A stretch of DNA of 64,000 bases from an uncultured Bacteroides sp. (GTDB taxonomy: Bacteria > Bacteroidota > Bacteroidia > Bacteroidales > Bacteroidaceae). The DNA lies in contig CASFPE010000030.1 in NCBI GenBank assembly GCA_949296575.1, positions 1 to 64,000 of the forward strand. The letters run 5' to 3'. The notes beneath the pieces are model-generated. The model saw nothing but the letters and a program-made list of their open reading frames with translations, ran no database searches and had not been told where the DNA came from. The translations under genes and the position numbers were made by a program. Shown one piece after another: positions 17,258 through 26,086 of the stretch (its first letter is position 1; the number at the start of each line of letters is the position of its first letter).

Positions 17258-19738
17258 TCACAATTTCACCGTAAGCTTCTTCCCTGAATACTTCACTTTC
17301 ATGTCGGCACTTTTTACAACCTTTTCTGCCGTTTGCTTGCCCGGCTGCATCAAGGTGATGCAGAAATCGCGCCGTTTCATCATGCCGGGATACTCTCCTT
17401 TTCGGCCATCAATTGTAAGGGTGCGGGCTGCATCATCCCAAGAGAAACGAATGGACGAAAACATGCCCTTCTCGTAATTGTAGTTATCGCCTTCGTCTTC
17501 GTATAAAGTAAATTCGCCATCAGCACCCGGATAGATGCAAATATCCAGACTGTCCCATTCTTTTTCGGTGGAATATTGCACTTTCGGACCTAACGGAAGG
17601 ATGCTTCCTGCCTTGATGTAAAGCGGAAGGATGCCAATCGGGCATTCACGGCTAATTTCCTGCCCGCCTTCTATCAGTTCATTCGTCCAAAAATCAATCC
17701 ATTTCGCGCCTTTGGGCAAATAAACCTCCACAGGAGCCGAAGCTTTGGCCACATCAGGCACAAGGGCCACCCCTTTGTTGCCTTCTACTTTCCGGGTATA
17801 GAGCGGTTCTGTGACAGGACACACCAGAATATTCTTCCCAAACATGTATTCATCATCCAACAGAATTGCTTTGCGGTCGTGGGCAAAATCCATCACCAGC
17901 GGGCGCATCACCGTGCCTTCTTCCTGCACGACCGCGCCATTCAAACTATATATATAAGGCAGAAGCCTGTAACGCAATTCAATGAAACGTTTTTGCACAT
18001 CGTATGCCCAATCACCTTCTTTGCCGAATAGCCATATTTCGTTCATCATCGGCGAAGAACAGTGATTGCGCATCAACGGCATGAAACACCCCCATTGAAG
18101 CCATCGCACATGCAGTTCCTGATAAGCCACATCCGTGCAGTCATTATTGTATTCTCCGCCAAAAAAGCCACCGATATCTGTGTTCCAAAACGGGATGCCA
18201 CAAAGCGTGAAGTTCAATCCGGCAGGAATCTGCTGGCGCAAGACCTCCCAAGTAGACATCACATCGCCACTCCAGCTTAAGGTGCCGTAATGCTGCTGGC
18301 CGAAATAACCTGAACGGGTCATCTGGAATACCCGTTTCCCATCCGATACAGCACGCTGATGTTCATAAATGCCCCGGTTATGCACCAAAGGGAAAGCATT
18401 GTGTACCGAACGGAATGAGCCATCGGCTGTCATCAAATCAAAATCACTTTCTTTCGGATTCAGATGGTCGGGCTCGGTAGAATCCGTCCACCAAGCATCG
18501 ATGCCCATGCCATGCAAATGGCTAAGATAACGCCAATACAAGCCGCGTGCATCTTCATTGAACGGGTCATACGGATGTGCGCCCGATTTAGGCGGCCATG
18601 TTTCAAACTTCAGCAAGGCATTCATCTTGTCCAATTCCTTGAACTGCTCCGTCCATGGGCCAAAGCTGGCCCATACCGAAATCATCAAGCGGGCATTGTT
18701 CTTGTGAACATATTCCACCATTTCCTCAGGGCTTTTGATGCGAGGTTTCGGATATTGCGCATTCGGGTCTTCACTGTTAGGCAAGTAACGCATTGCTTCA
18801 GGGTTGCCCATTTGGTTGATGTAACGGGGATTCATGAACTTCATCGCGTTCCAGTTCGAGTCGCATCCCCAATATTGCCAGTCCTGCACAATGCCATCGA
18901 GCGGAATTTCCAATTCACGGTAACGGTCGAGCACATCACACAGTTCGTCAGGACTTTTGTAACGTTCACGGCATTGCCAGTAACCCATTGTCCACAAAGG
19001 AAACATCGTGGCCTTTCCCGTCAAATCGCGAATGCAAGCAATCACACCATCCTGCGTCCCGTCACGATACAGGAAATAATAATCCGAGCAAAGGCCGGCA
19101 TGTGAAGCAAACAATGTTTCGGACGGCGTATCGCTGAAATACGTAATCCCCGGATTGTCCCAATACACGCCATATCCTTTTTCAGAAGTGAAATAAGGTA
19201 TACAAATATTCGTGTTTGAATTTGAAAGGTAGATTTGCTGGTTCCGATGGTTCATGGCACCGCTTTGGCGCTGCCCCAATCCATAAATAGCTTCTTCCGG
19301 CTGAAGGACAAACGACTGGTTGACGGCATAAGCATCCCTGCCTGCATCCTTGCAAGGCGTGAAACTTGTCCCCTTCTCTTTTTCCTGCAACAAGTTTTTC
19401 CCTTCCAAATCTGCATAAACGATTTTCCCATCAGTGATGTCGAGTGTCACATTCATGCAAGAAGTGGCCATCTGCACAGTATTTCCATCCTGCCCATACT
19501 GGATGTCTACCTTCTCTGGAGATTTAATGACAGGATAACTCTTCTTTTCCGGCATCTCGGACGAAGGATATTTCACTACACGCACAATAGACGGCGCATA
19601 GAATATCACCTCTCCATTCAATACAGGCGAAGCTGTCTGAAACCTCACCCCATTTTCCGTTTTTTCATAAGTCTGCGCCTGAATTGGCATGCATGATGCC
19701 AATGCGAGTACAAGCATTATCAAGTTCTGTTTTTTCAT
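17258..19738 (-). CDS. GH31 family alpha-glycosidase (alpha-xylosidase/alpha-glucosidase type)
   Basis: The 826-residue enzyme has a signal peptide (MKKQNLIMLVLALASCMPIQAQ), an N-terminal beta-sandwich and a GH31 barrel. The nucleophile is Asp419 in DAWWTDSTEPDH, and the acid/base region is FWNTDIGGFFGG. A C-terminal DUF5110-like part ends with the YEDEGDNYNYEKG motif. Family members release alpha-linked xylose or glucose from chain ends. It is the last gene of the operon 17258-28969, 34 bp after GH29. It has no PA14 insert, unlike the second GH31 here. Activity on xyloglucan side chains is an inference from the neighbours. Confidence 0.9.
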   Translation of the reverse strand: MKKQNLIMLVLALASCMPIQAQTYEKTENGVRFQTASPVLNGEVIFYAPSIVRVVKYPSSEMPEKKSYPVIKSPEKVDIQYGQDGNTVQMATSCMNVTLDITDGKIVYADLEGKNLLQEKEKGTSFTPCKDAGRDAYAVNQSFVLQPEEAIYGLGQRQSGAMNHRNQQIYLSNSNTNICIPYFTSEKGYGVYWDNPGITYFSDTPSETLFASHAGLCSDYYFLYRDGTQDGVIACIRDLTGKATMFPLWTMGYWQCRERYKSPDELCDVLDRYRELEIPLDGIVQDWQYWGCDSNWNAMKFMNPRYINQMGNPEAMRYLPNSEDPNAQYPKPRIKSPEEMVEYVHKNNARLMISVWASFGPWTEQFKELDKMNALLKFETWPPKSGAHPYDPFNEDARGLYWRYLSHLHGMGIDAWWTDSTEPDHLNPKESDFDLMTADGSFRSVHNAFPLVHNRGIYEHQRAVSDGKRVFQMTRSGYFGQQHYGTLSWSGDVMSTWEVLRQQIPAGLNFTLCGIPFWNTDIGGFFGGEYNNDCTDVAYQELHVRWLQWGCFMPLMRNHCSSPMMNEIWLFGKEGDWAYDVQKRFIELRYRLLPYIYSLNGAVVQEEGTVMRPLVMDFAHDRKAILLDDEYMFGKNILVCPVTEPLYTRKVEGNKGVALVPDVAKASAPVEVYLPKGAKWIDFWTNELIEGGQEISRECPIGILPLYIKAGSILPLGPKVQYSTEKEWDSLDICIYPGADGEFTLYEDEGDNYNYEKGMFSSIRFSWDDAARTLTIDGRKGEYPGMMKRRDFCITLMQPGKQTAEKVVKSADMKVKYSGKKLTVKL

Positions 19739-19772
19739 GACAATCAGAATATTACTCATCCATACATTACAT

Positions 19773-21335
19773 TTACATGCCGCCATGCTTCAAGACTTCA
19801 TTGGAAGCTTCCGATTCCAAGTTCATGCCTACTTCCCTGTCAAAAGATATTTTAAACGAATAAGCATAATCGCAGGGTTTCTCCTTCGGGAAATAGATTT
19901 GAAATCCTTGAGGGGTTTCCTTCCAACGAAGTTTCTCTGATGAGCCCAAAAGCACCACATCTTTGACTTTGGCATCTCCCAATGTTTCCTTATTCAAAGA
20001 CTTTATCAGGACATGATCTGCATCCCAGTTCAAAACAATGGCATAGAAGTCATTGCCCTTGGTCGTAAAACGGATGTCATGCGACGTGTAGGAGGTAGCT
20101 TCGTTGTCTGAAAAAGAACCTTTCGTGGAAACTGCATTCCCTTCGCCATATCTTTTCCAGCAACGTGTCCCATAAATAGCTTCTCCATTTATCCTCAGCC
20201 AATCGCCAATAGCAAGCAACACCTCTTTTTGTTCTTCGGGTATCGTTCCATCCGCACGAGGGCCTATATTCAAAAGAAGATTCCCATTTTTGCTGACAAT
20301 ATCCACTAAGTCATGCACAATCTGTTCTGGCGTCTTATAAACCTCCCCTTCAATATAACACCATGATTTCATGCCGATTGAAGTATCTGTCTGCCACGGA
20401 TGAATCATCATTTTGTCTGATTTTCCACGTTCCACATCCCAAGCCACGATATCAGTAGGATATCCTTGTTTTGCATTGACCACTACTTCTTTCCCCCAAT
20501 CCAACGCATTATTATAATAAAAAGCAAGAAAACGGTTGAAATAAGGCATCAGCACAGGATGGTTGACCGTCCAATCAAAATAGACCAAGCTGGGTTGGTA
20601 CTTCACAACCAGTTCATAAGTATGTTCCAACCATTCCCGTGCAACATCTTCTGTATAAACTTCCCTCTCATATCGCCGTCCATAAAGGCTGATTGTGGTG
20701 TCCTGCACATCAGAAGGGAACTCCATGCCTCCGTTAAAGAACCATGCATTCTCCGCCCTGTGCGTAGATAAACCGAACACCAGCCCACGCTTTTCCAATG
20801 CCTGTTTCAGCAATCCGATAATATCTTTCTTCGGCCCCATCTTGACAGCATTCCATTCATTCAAACCACTGTCATACATGGAAAAACCATCATGATGTTC
20901 GGCTACGGGAATCACATATTTGGCTCCTGACTTTTTGAACAACTCTGCCCATTCATCTGCATTGAAGTCCTTGGCTGTAAAAAGAGGAATAAAATCCTTA
21001 TAGCCGAACTCCGTGTGCTTCCCATACGTTTCTACATGATGCCGGTATTCAGGCATCTCTTGCTGATACATATTCCGGGAATACCATTCATTGCCAAAGG
21101 CAGGCACGGCATAAGGCCCCCAATGAATGAATATGCCAAACTTGCCGTCGCAGAACCATTCAGGGAACTTATAATGTCGGGACATGTTTTCCCAATCGGG
21201 CTGAAACACCTCTGTCCCTTTTTCCGAAGCCACAGAGTCGATATTATAGTGCATCTTTGCTGCTTGACGGGAGCAGGCTGCAAAGACAACTCCCGTTAAA
21301 GCTACCCCTATAATGAAAATTTTTCTACTTTTCAT
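19773..21335 (-). CDS. GH29 alpha-L-fucosidase lipoprotein
   Basis: The 520-residue protein has a lipoprotein signal with the lipobox VFAAC. The GH29 barrel shows FGIFIHWGPYAVPAFGNEWYSRNMY, AEHHDGFSMYDSGLNEWNA and the nucleophile Asp254 in LVYFDWTVNHP, then NLLLNIGPRADGTIPEEQ. A C-terminal beta domain follows. It removes alpha-linked L-fucose, probably at the outer membrane or in the periplasm. The long frame upstream to 21509 overlaps GH3 and is discarded; the lipoprotein signal fixes ATG 21335. It starts 13 bp after the GH3 stop. In this set it could remove the terminal fucose of fucosylated xyloglucan. Confidence 0.9.
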   Translation of the reverse strand: MKSRKIFIIGVALTGVVFAACSRQAAKMHYNIDSVASEKGTEVFQPDWENMSRHYKFPEWFCDGKFGIFIHWGPYAVPAFGNEWYSRNMYQQEMPEYRHHVETYGKHTEFGYKDFIPLFTAKDFNADEWAELFKKSGAKYVIPVAEHHDGFSMYDSGLNEWNAVKMGPKKDIIGLLKQALEKRGLVFGLSTHRAENAWFFNGGMEFPSDVQDTTISLYGRRYEREVYTEDVAREWLEHTYELVVKYQPSLVYFDWTVNHPVLMPYFNRFLAFYYNNALDWGKEVVVNAKQGYPTDIVAWDVERGKSDKMMIHPWQTDTSIGMKSWCYIEGEVYKTPEQIVHDLVDIVSKNGNLLLNIGPRADGTIPEEQKEVLLAIGDWLRINGEAIYGTRCWKRYGEGNAVSTKGSFSDNEATSYTSHDIRFTTKGNDFYAIVLNWDADHVLIKSLNKETLGDAKVKDVVLLGSSEKLRWKETPQGFQIYFPKEKPCDYAYSFKISFDREVGMNLESEASNEVLKHGGM

Positions 21336-21348
21336 CTGTACTCGATTT

Positions 21349-23562
21349 CTACTTATTATATACAAATTCCCGTATGCCTCGTATGTCGGACGAAGAAGCA
21401 CCGACATACAATTTAAATTTGCCAGGTTCTGCACACCATTCATGTCTCTTGTCATCAAAAAACTCCAGCATGTCGGGAGTGATGGTAAACGTGACGCTTT
21501 TTTCCTCACCCGGCTGCAAAGATATCTTTTGGAAACCTTTCAGTTCTTTCAACGGACGAAGCACACTGCATTTCTCATCACCCACATACAGTTGCACCAC
21601 TTCTTTCCCCGCTACATCCCCGACATTCTTCACCGTACAGGATAATTGGATGCTGCCAGAAGCATTCATCTCATCAGAAGAAAGCTTCAACTTCCCATAC
21701 TCGAATGCTGTATAGCTCAGTCCATAGCCGAACGGGAACAACGGTTCAACATTTTTTGTATCATACCACCTGTAACCTACCAAGATATCTTCCCTATATA
21801 TCTCCTTAATGCTATCGCCCGGATAACAAAGGGCATCAAATGCATGCGCCGGACAATCCTCTATCTTTGCAGGGAAAGTGAATGGGAGTTTCCCGCTGGG
21901 ATTTACATCACCGCTCAACACATCGGCCAAAGCCTTTCCGGTCATCGTGCCCAAATACCATGTCTGAACGACAGAAGGTATCTCGTCAAGCCAAGGCATA
22001 GCCACTGCATTCCCGCTCATTAATACCACTACCATATTCTTGTTTACCTCAAACAAAGCTTGAATCAGTTCGTCCTGCCCGAACGGGAGATGATAAGACA
22101 CACGGTCGCCCGCTTCGCAGTCCTGCAAATGGTTTTTGTTCAATCCGCCCACATAAATCACTAAATCCGCATCAGCAGCCTTCCGTACAGCATCCTCGCG
22201 CAAAGAATCCATTACGGATAAGGGTATCTCATCTACATGTCCATACATCGGACGGCCTGCGGCATATCCTTGTGCGTATTCTACATTGCCAAACTTCTCA
22301 CGCAACCCCTGCAACGGTGAAATAAAGTCCTTCACTTTCAATTCAGAAGACCCTCCTCCTTGCATTAGATTTCGAACCGCATTATCGCCCACAACTAAAA
22401 TGCGTTTATAAGCCCTTGGTTGAATGGGAAGCAATCCTTTCTGCCGTTTCCCGTTCCCATTCTTCAGCAACACTGTTCCTTCAGTCGCCACTTCATAGGC
22501 TGTCCGGTAATGCTCAGGAGTAGCTATCGAGCCAAAAGGTTTATTCCGGTTCATCGAAGTCCGGAAAATCAAGCGAAGCACTCGTGCCGCTTTGTCGTCC
22601 ACCACTTCCATCGGTATTTTCCCTTCCTTTATCATTTTCAGATAAGCTTTTCCCAAATAATAATCATCATAACCGAACTCAGACTCTGATGTCAGCCCAT
22701 TGGTATAGGAACCCATTTCCAAATCCAATCCATACATGGCGGCCTCGTATGTATCATGAGCAGCCCCCCAATCGGTCACCACGCAACCGTCAAATTTCCA
22801 CTCGCCTTTCAGAATGTCATTGTTCAACAGTTTGTGATGAGTAGCGTGGGTTCCCCTCAGTTTGTTATAGGAACCCATAATGGTCCATGCACCTCCCCTC
22901 GTTACCGCCGCCTTGAAAGCAGGCAAATAAATTTCATACAATGCACGGTCGCTCACTTCCACATCAATATGCCCTCGCCAAATTTCCTGGTTGTTCAGCG
23001 CATAATGTTTTACACTTGCAGCCACCCCGTTTCTCTGCAATTCTTGAATGTAAGGCACACACATCTCAGCAGCAAGGAAAGGATCCTCTCCCATATACTC
23101 AAAATTCCGCCCATTCAAAGGGGTACGATAAATATTGACACCCGGTCCCAACAAGACATCCTTCTCACGGTAGCGGGCTTCCTCGCCAATGGCTTTCCCG
23201 TATTTCCCTGACAATTCCGGATTCCAAGTCGCAGCCAAACAAGTCAATGCAGGAAAAGCCGTGCAACTGTCATTGGTCCACCCGGCATATCCCCAATCAT
23301 TCCAATTAATTTCTGCACGCACGCCATGAGGCCCGTCAGAATACCAAAGCTCAGGTATCCCCAAACGTGGACATCCAGGTGAAGAGAACTTTCCTTGCGC
23401 ATAACTTAAACGTGCTTTTTCTTCTACGGTCATCCGGCTCAACGCATCCTGCACCCGTACTTCAATAGGTTGGCTGTCGTCCAAATAAACCGGTTTATTT
23501 TCTTGGGCTTGCAATCCGGCCGCCGCAAATGCAAATATGCATGGCAATAAAAACCTATTCAT
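21349..23562 (-). CDS. GH3 beta-glycosidase (beta-glucosidase/xylosidase type)
   Basis: The 737-residue protein has a signal peptide (MNRFLLPCIFAFAAAGLQAQ), the GH3 barrel with GPGVNIYRTPLNGRNFEYMGEDPFLA, the KHYALNNQE motif and the nucleophile Asp264 in GCVVTDWGAAHD. The alpha/beta sandwich (ILVVGDNAVRNLMQGGGSSELK) and a C-terminal fibronectin-III-like domain (LSYTAFEYGKLKLSS...) follow. It removes terminal beta-linked glucose or xylose. It is the middle gene of the operon, 10 bp after GH2. In a xyloglucan pathway it would cut the glucan backbone oligomers. Confidence 0.93.
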   Translation of the reverse strand: MNRFLLPCIFAFAAAGLQAQENKPVYLDDSQPIEVRVQDALSRMTVEEKARLSYAQGKFSSPGCPRLGIPELWYSDGPHGVRAEINWNDWGYAGWTNDSCTAFPALTCLAATWNPELSGKYGKAIGEEARYREKDVLLGPGVNIYRTPLNGRNFEYMGEDPFLAAEMCVPYIQELQRNGVAASVKHYALNNQEIWRGHIDVEVSDRALYEIYLPAFKAAVTRGGAWTIMGSYNKLRGTHATHHKLLNNDILKGEWKFDGCVVTDWGAAHDTYEAAMYGLDLEMGSYTNGLTSESEFGYDDYYLGKAYLKMIKEGKIPMEVVDDKAARVLRLIFRTSMNRNKPFGSIATPEHYRTAYEVATEGTVLLKNGNGKRQKGLLPIQPRAYKRILVVGDNAVRNLMQGGGSSELKVKDFISPLQGLREKFGNVEYAQGYAAGRPMYGHVDEIPLSVMDSLREDAVRKAADADLVIYVGGLNKNHLQDCEAGDRVSYHLPFGQDELIQALFEVNKNMVVVLMSGNAVAMPWLDEIPSVVQTWYLGTMTGKALADVLSGDVNPSGKLPFTFPAKIEDCPAHAFDALCYPGDSIKEIYREDILVGYRWYDTKNVEPLFPFGYGLSYTAFEYGKLKLSSDEMNASGSIQLSCTVKNVGDVAGKEVVQLYVGDEKCSVLRPLKELKGFQKISLQPGEEKSVTFTITPDMLEFFDDKRHEWCAEPGKFKLYVGASSSDIRGIREFVYNK

Positions 23563-23572
23563 AATTGTTTAT

Positions 23573-26080
23573 TCATTTAAATGTAATATCTACTTTTCCC
23601 GCTTGCAGTCCTTCAGAAGTTGCTTCTACGCTTGCCGTACCGCTTTTCCCGTTGTTTTGGACTACAACTAAACATTTCCCGTAAAATGCTTTCCGCTTGT
23701 TGTCTTTGAAACGCTCCATGGAAATCGGGTTCCCATTGTCAACTCCTGCAATAAAAGCTTCTCCATCAACATGGAAAGCCACTTGATTGTCAGCATCAGG
23801 ACATAAGTTCCCATCTTTATCTAAAATTTCAACAGTAATGAAAGCCAAGTCTTTCCCATCAGCAACCAATTGCGAACGATCAGGAGTCAAACGAATTGCA
23901 ACTGGCTCGCCTGCCGTATGAATTTCTTTTTCTCCAATCGCCGTTCCATCTTTCCGGGCAACCACTTTCACACTTCCGGGCTCAAATGCCACGCGCCACA
24001 TCGCATGCAGGCAATCCTTTGTTTTTGATCTCACTCCTTGTGACTTCCCGTTGACGAACAGTTCCACTTCATCTGCCTGGTTGTAATAACACCACATGTC
24101 TACAGCCTGCCCCTGTTGCCAATTCCAATGCGGGAACAAATGAAGCACCTGCTTGTCCGACCATTCTGACTGATACAAATAATATACGTCTTTCGGGAAA
24201 CCCGCCAAATCAACAATGCCGAAATAAGAACTGCGCGCAGGCCATCCATAAGGAGTAGGCTCGCCGATATAATCAAATCCGGTCCATACATATTGCCCGC
24301 TGATGAAATCATTGTCGCGAATCAATTGGATAGATTCTTCATGCGTATTGCCCCATAATGCATAGCAGTTGTCATAAGAAGAACAAGAATAACTGGGATC
24401 ATGGAATGGTTTGTCCCAACGTTCCGGCCAGATAAACATTTGGTCGCTTGGCATCCGATAATATCCACGAGTCGCAAAAGCAGAATTGCTTTCTGTAATA
24501 ATGAAAGGTTTGCCCGGAAAATTCTTCGGCACATCCGGAACGTTCATGTTGTGATAGTTGAAACCAATGATGTCCAATGCACCCGACTTGAACAAATGAT
24601 TATACGGATTCGGTTCATTGCACCCTGCCGTGACCGGGCGCGTCGGGTCAAGTTGTTTCACGATATCCACGAGCTTTGCAGCCAACAACGAATTCACGCT
24701 CATCTCTCCATCTTTGGCCAGCATGCTTTCCGAATGCCCCAAATTCAAAATCAAATTGGCTTCTTCCAGACTCAATGTATCTGCATCGGCATGACTCCAT
24801 TGTTCCAAAACCTCATTCCCGACACTCCACATAAAGATAGAAGGATGATTCCGGTCGCGCAAGATAAAGTCATGCAAATCCTTCTCATGCCATTCATTAA
24901 AATAGCGGGAATAATCATAGGCCGTTTTCTTCTTCCGCCACATGTCGAAGGCCTCATCCATCACAATGAAACCCATGCGGTCGCAAAGATCAAGCAATTC
25001 AGGAGCTGGAGGATTGTGTGAACAACGTATGCCGTTGCATCCCATCTCTTTCAAAATCTGCAACTGACGCTCAATGGCACGAACATTCACCGCTGCTCCA
25101 AGGCATCCCATATCATGATGCATGCAAACTCCATTTATCTTTAGTGGCTCACCATTGAGCGTGAACCCTCTCTGTGCGTCAAAACTAAAAGAACGGATGC
25201 CCACCACTGTTTCATAACGGTCTATGCAACGATTCCCGTCCATCAGTTCCGTCACAAGTGTATAAAGATACGGTTCTTCTATCTGCCAGAGTTGCGGGTT
25301 AGCCACAACCAGCTGTTGCACAACTGCCGTATCTCGGTTCGCATTGATTATGCAAGCCGTATCCGTCTTTGCCACGCAACGGTGGCTTGCGTCATACAAC
25401 AACGAATGTACGTTTACTTTCATAGCCTTGTCCGCCTCATTGGAAAGGGTGGTCTGTATCTTCACTATTGCCTCAGAATTGTTTACAGAAGGTGTTGTCA
25501 CATACGTTCCCCATTCACCTACATGTACCGCGTTTGTCTTCAACAACCATACATTCCGATAAATGCCACAACCGGAATACCAACGTGAATTAGGCTGTTC
25601 TGAATTGTCGACACGCACGGCCAACACATTCTTTTCGCCCCATTTCAAATATGGAGTCAGGTCATAACTGAAAGTGATGTATCCATACGGACGATGCCCT
25701 AAAGATATTCCATTAAGAAAGACTTCTGAATTCATATACACTCCATCAAACACAATACGGAATTTCTTTCCTGAATCAGATTTCTCCGGAACAAATGCTT
25801 TCCGATACCATCCTATTCCACCTGGAAGCGCTCCGCCTCCCGTGCCAGAAGGATGGTCCTTACTGAAATCACCTTCTATCGCCCAATCATGAGGAAGATT
25901 CAACAAACGCCATTCGCTGTCATCAAAATCCGGCTTAACCGCTCCCGGCTCATCACCTAAATGAAAGCGCCAACCTTCGTTGAAACTGATTCGTTCCCGC
26001 ATTGTGTCGGAAGTACTGCTGCATGCTGCAAAAAGCATGCAGCAGACTCCGCACATCAACAAAATGAATCTTCTTACCAT
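23573..26080 (-). CDS. GH2 beta-galactosidase-like lipoprotein
   Basis: The 835-residue lipoprotein (lipobox near LFAAC) has the GH2 order: sugar-binding jelly roll (GWRFHLGD...LNLPHDWAIEGDFS), Ig-like domain, then barrel with acid/base Glu423 in WSVGNEVLEQ and nucleophile Glu530 in FIITESNSAF. A C-terminal DUF4982-like and Ig-like domain follow (VAIRLTPDRSQLVADGKDLAFITVEILDKDG type). It probably removes terminal beta-galactose. It starts 6 bp after the GH31-PA14 stop. Confidence 0.92.
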   Translation of the reverse strand: MVRRFILLMCGVCCMLFAACSSTSDTMRERISFNEGWRFHLGDEPGAVKPDFDDSEWRLLNLPHDWAIEGDFSKDHPSGTGGGALPGGIGWYRKAFVPEKSDSGKKFRIVFDGVYMNSEVFLNGISLGHRPYGYITFSYDLTPYLKWGEKNVLAVRVDNSEQPNSRWYSGCGIYRNVWLLKTNAVHVGEWGTYVTTPSVNNSEAIVKIQTTLSNEADKAMKVNVHSLLYDASHRCVAKTDTACIINANRDTAVVQQLVVANPQLWQIEEPYLYTLVTELMDGNRCIDRYETVVGIRSFSFDAQRGFTLNGEPLKINGVCMHHDMGCLGAAVNVRAIERQLQILKEMGCNGIRCSHNPPAPELLDLCDRMGFIVMDEAFDMWRKKKTAYDYSRYFNEWHEKDLHDFILRDRNHPSIFMWSVGNEVLEQWSHADADTLSLEEANLILNLGHSESMLAKDGEMSVNSLLAAKLVDIVKQLDPTRPVTAGCNEPNPYNHLFKSGALDIIGFNYHNMNVPDVPKNFPGKPFIITESNSAFATRGYYRMPSDQMFIWPERWDKPFHDPSYSCSSYDNCYALWGNTHEESIQLIRDNDFISGQYVWTGFDYIGEPTPYGWPARSSYFGIVDLAGFPKDVYYLYQSEWSDKQVLHLFPHWNWQQGQAVDMWCYYNQADEVELFVNGKSQGVRSKTKDCLHAMWRVAFEPGSVKVVARKDGTAIGEKEIHTAGEPVAIRLTPDRSQLVADGKDLAFITVEILDKDGNLCPDADNQVAFHVDGEAFIAGVDNGNPISMERFKDNKRKAFYGKCLVVVQNNGKSGTASVEATSEGLQAGKVDITFK

Positions 26081-26086
26081 AAAAAA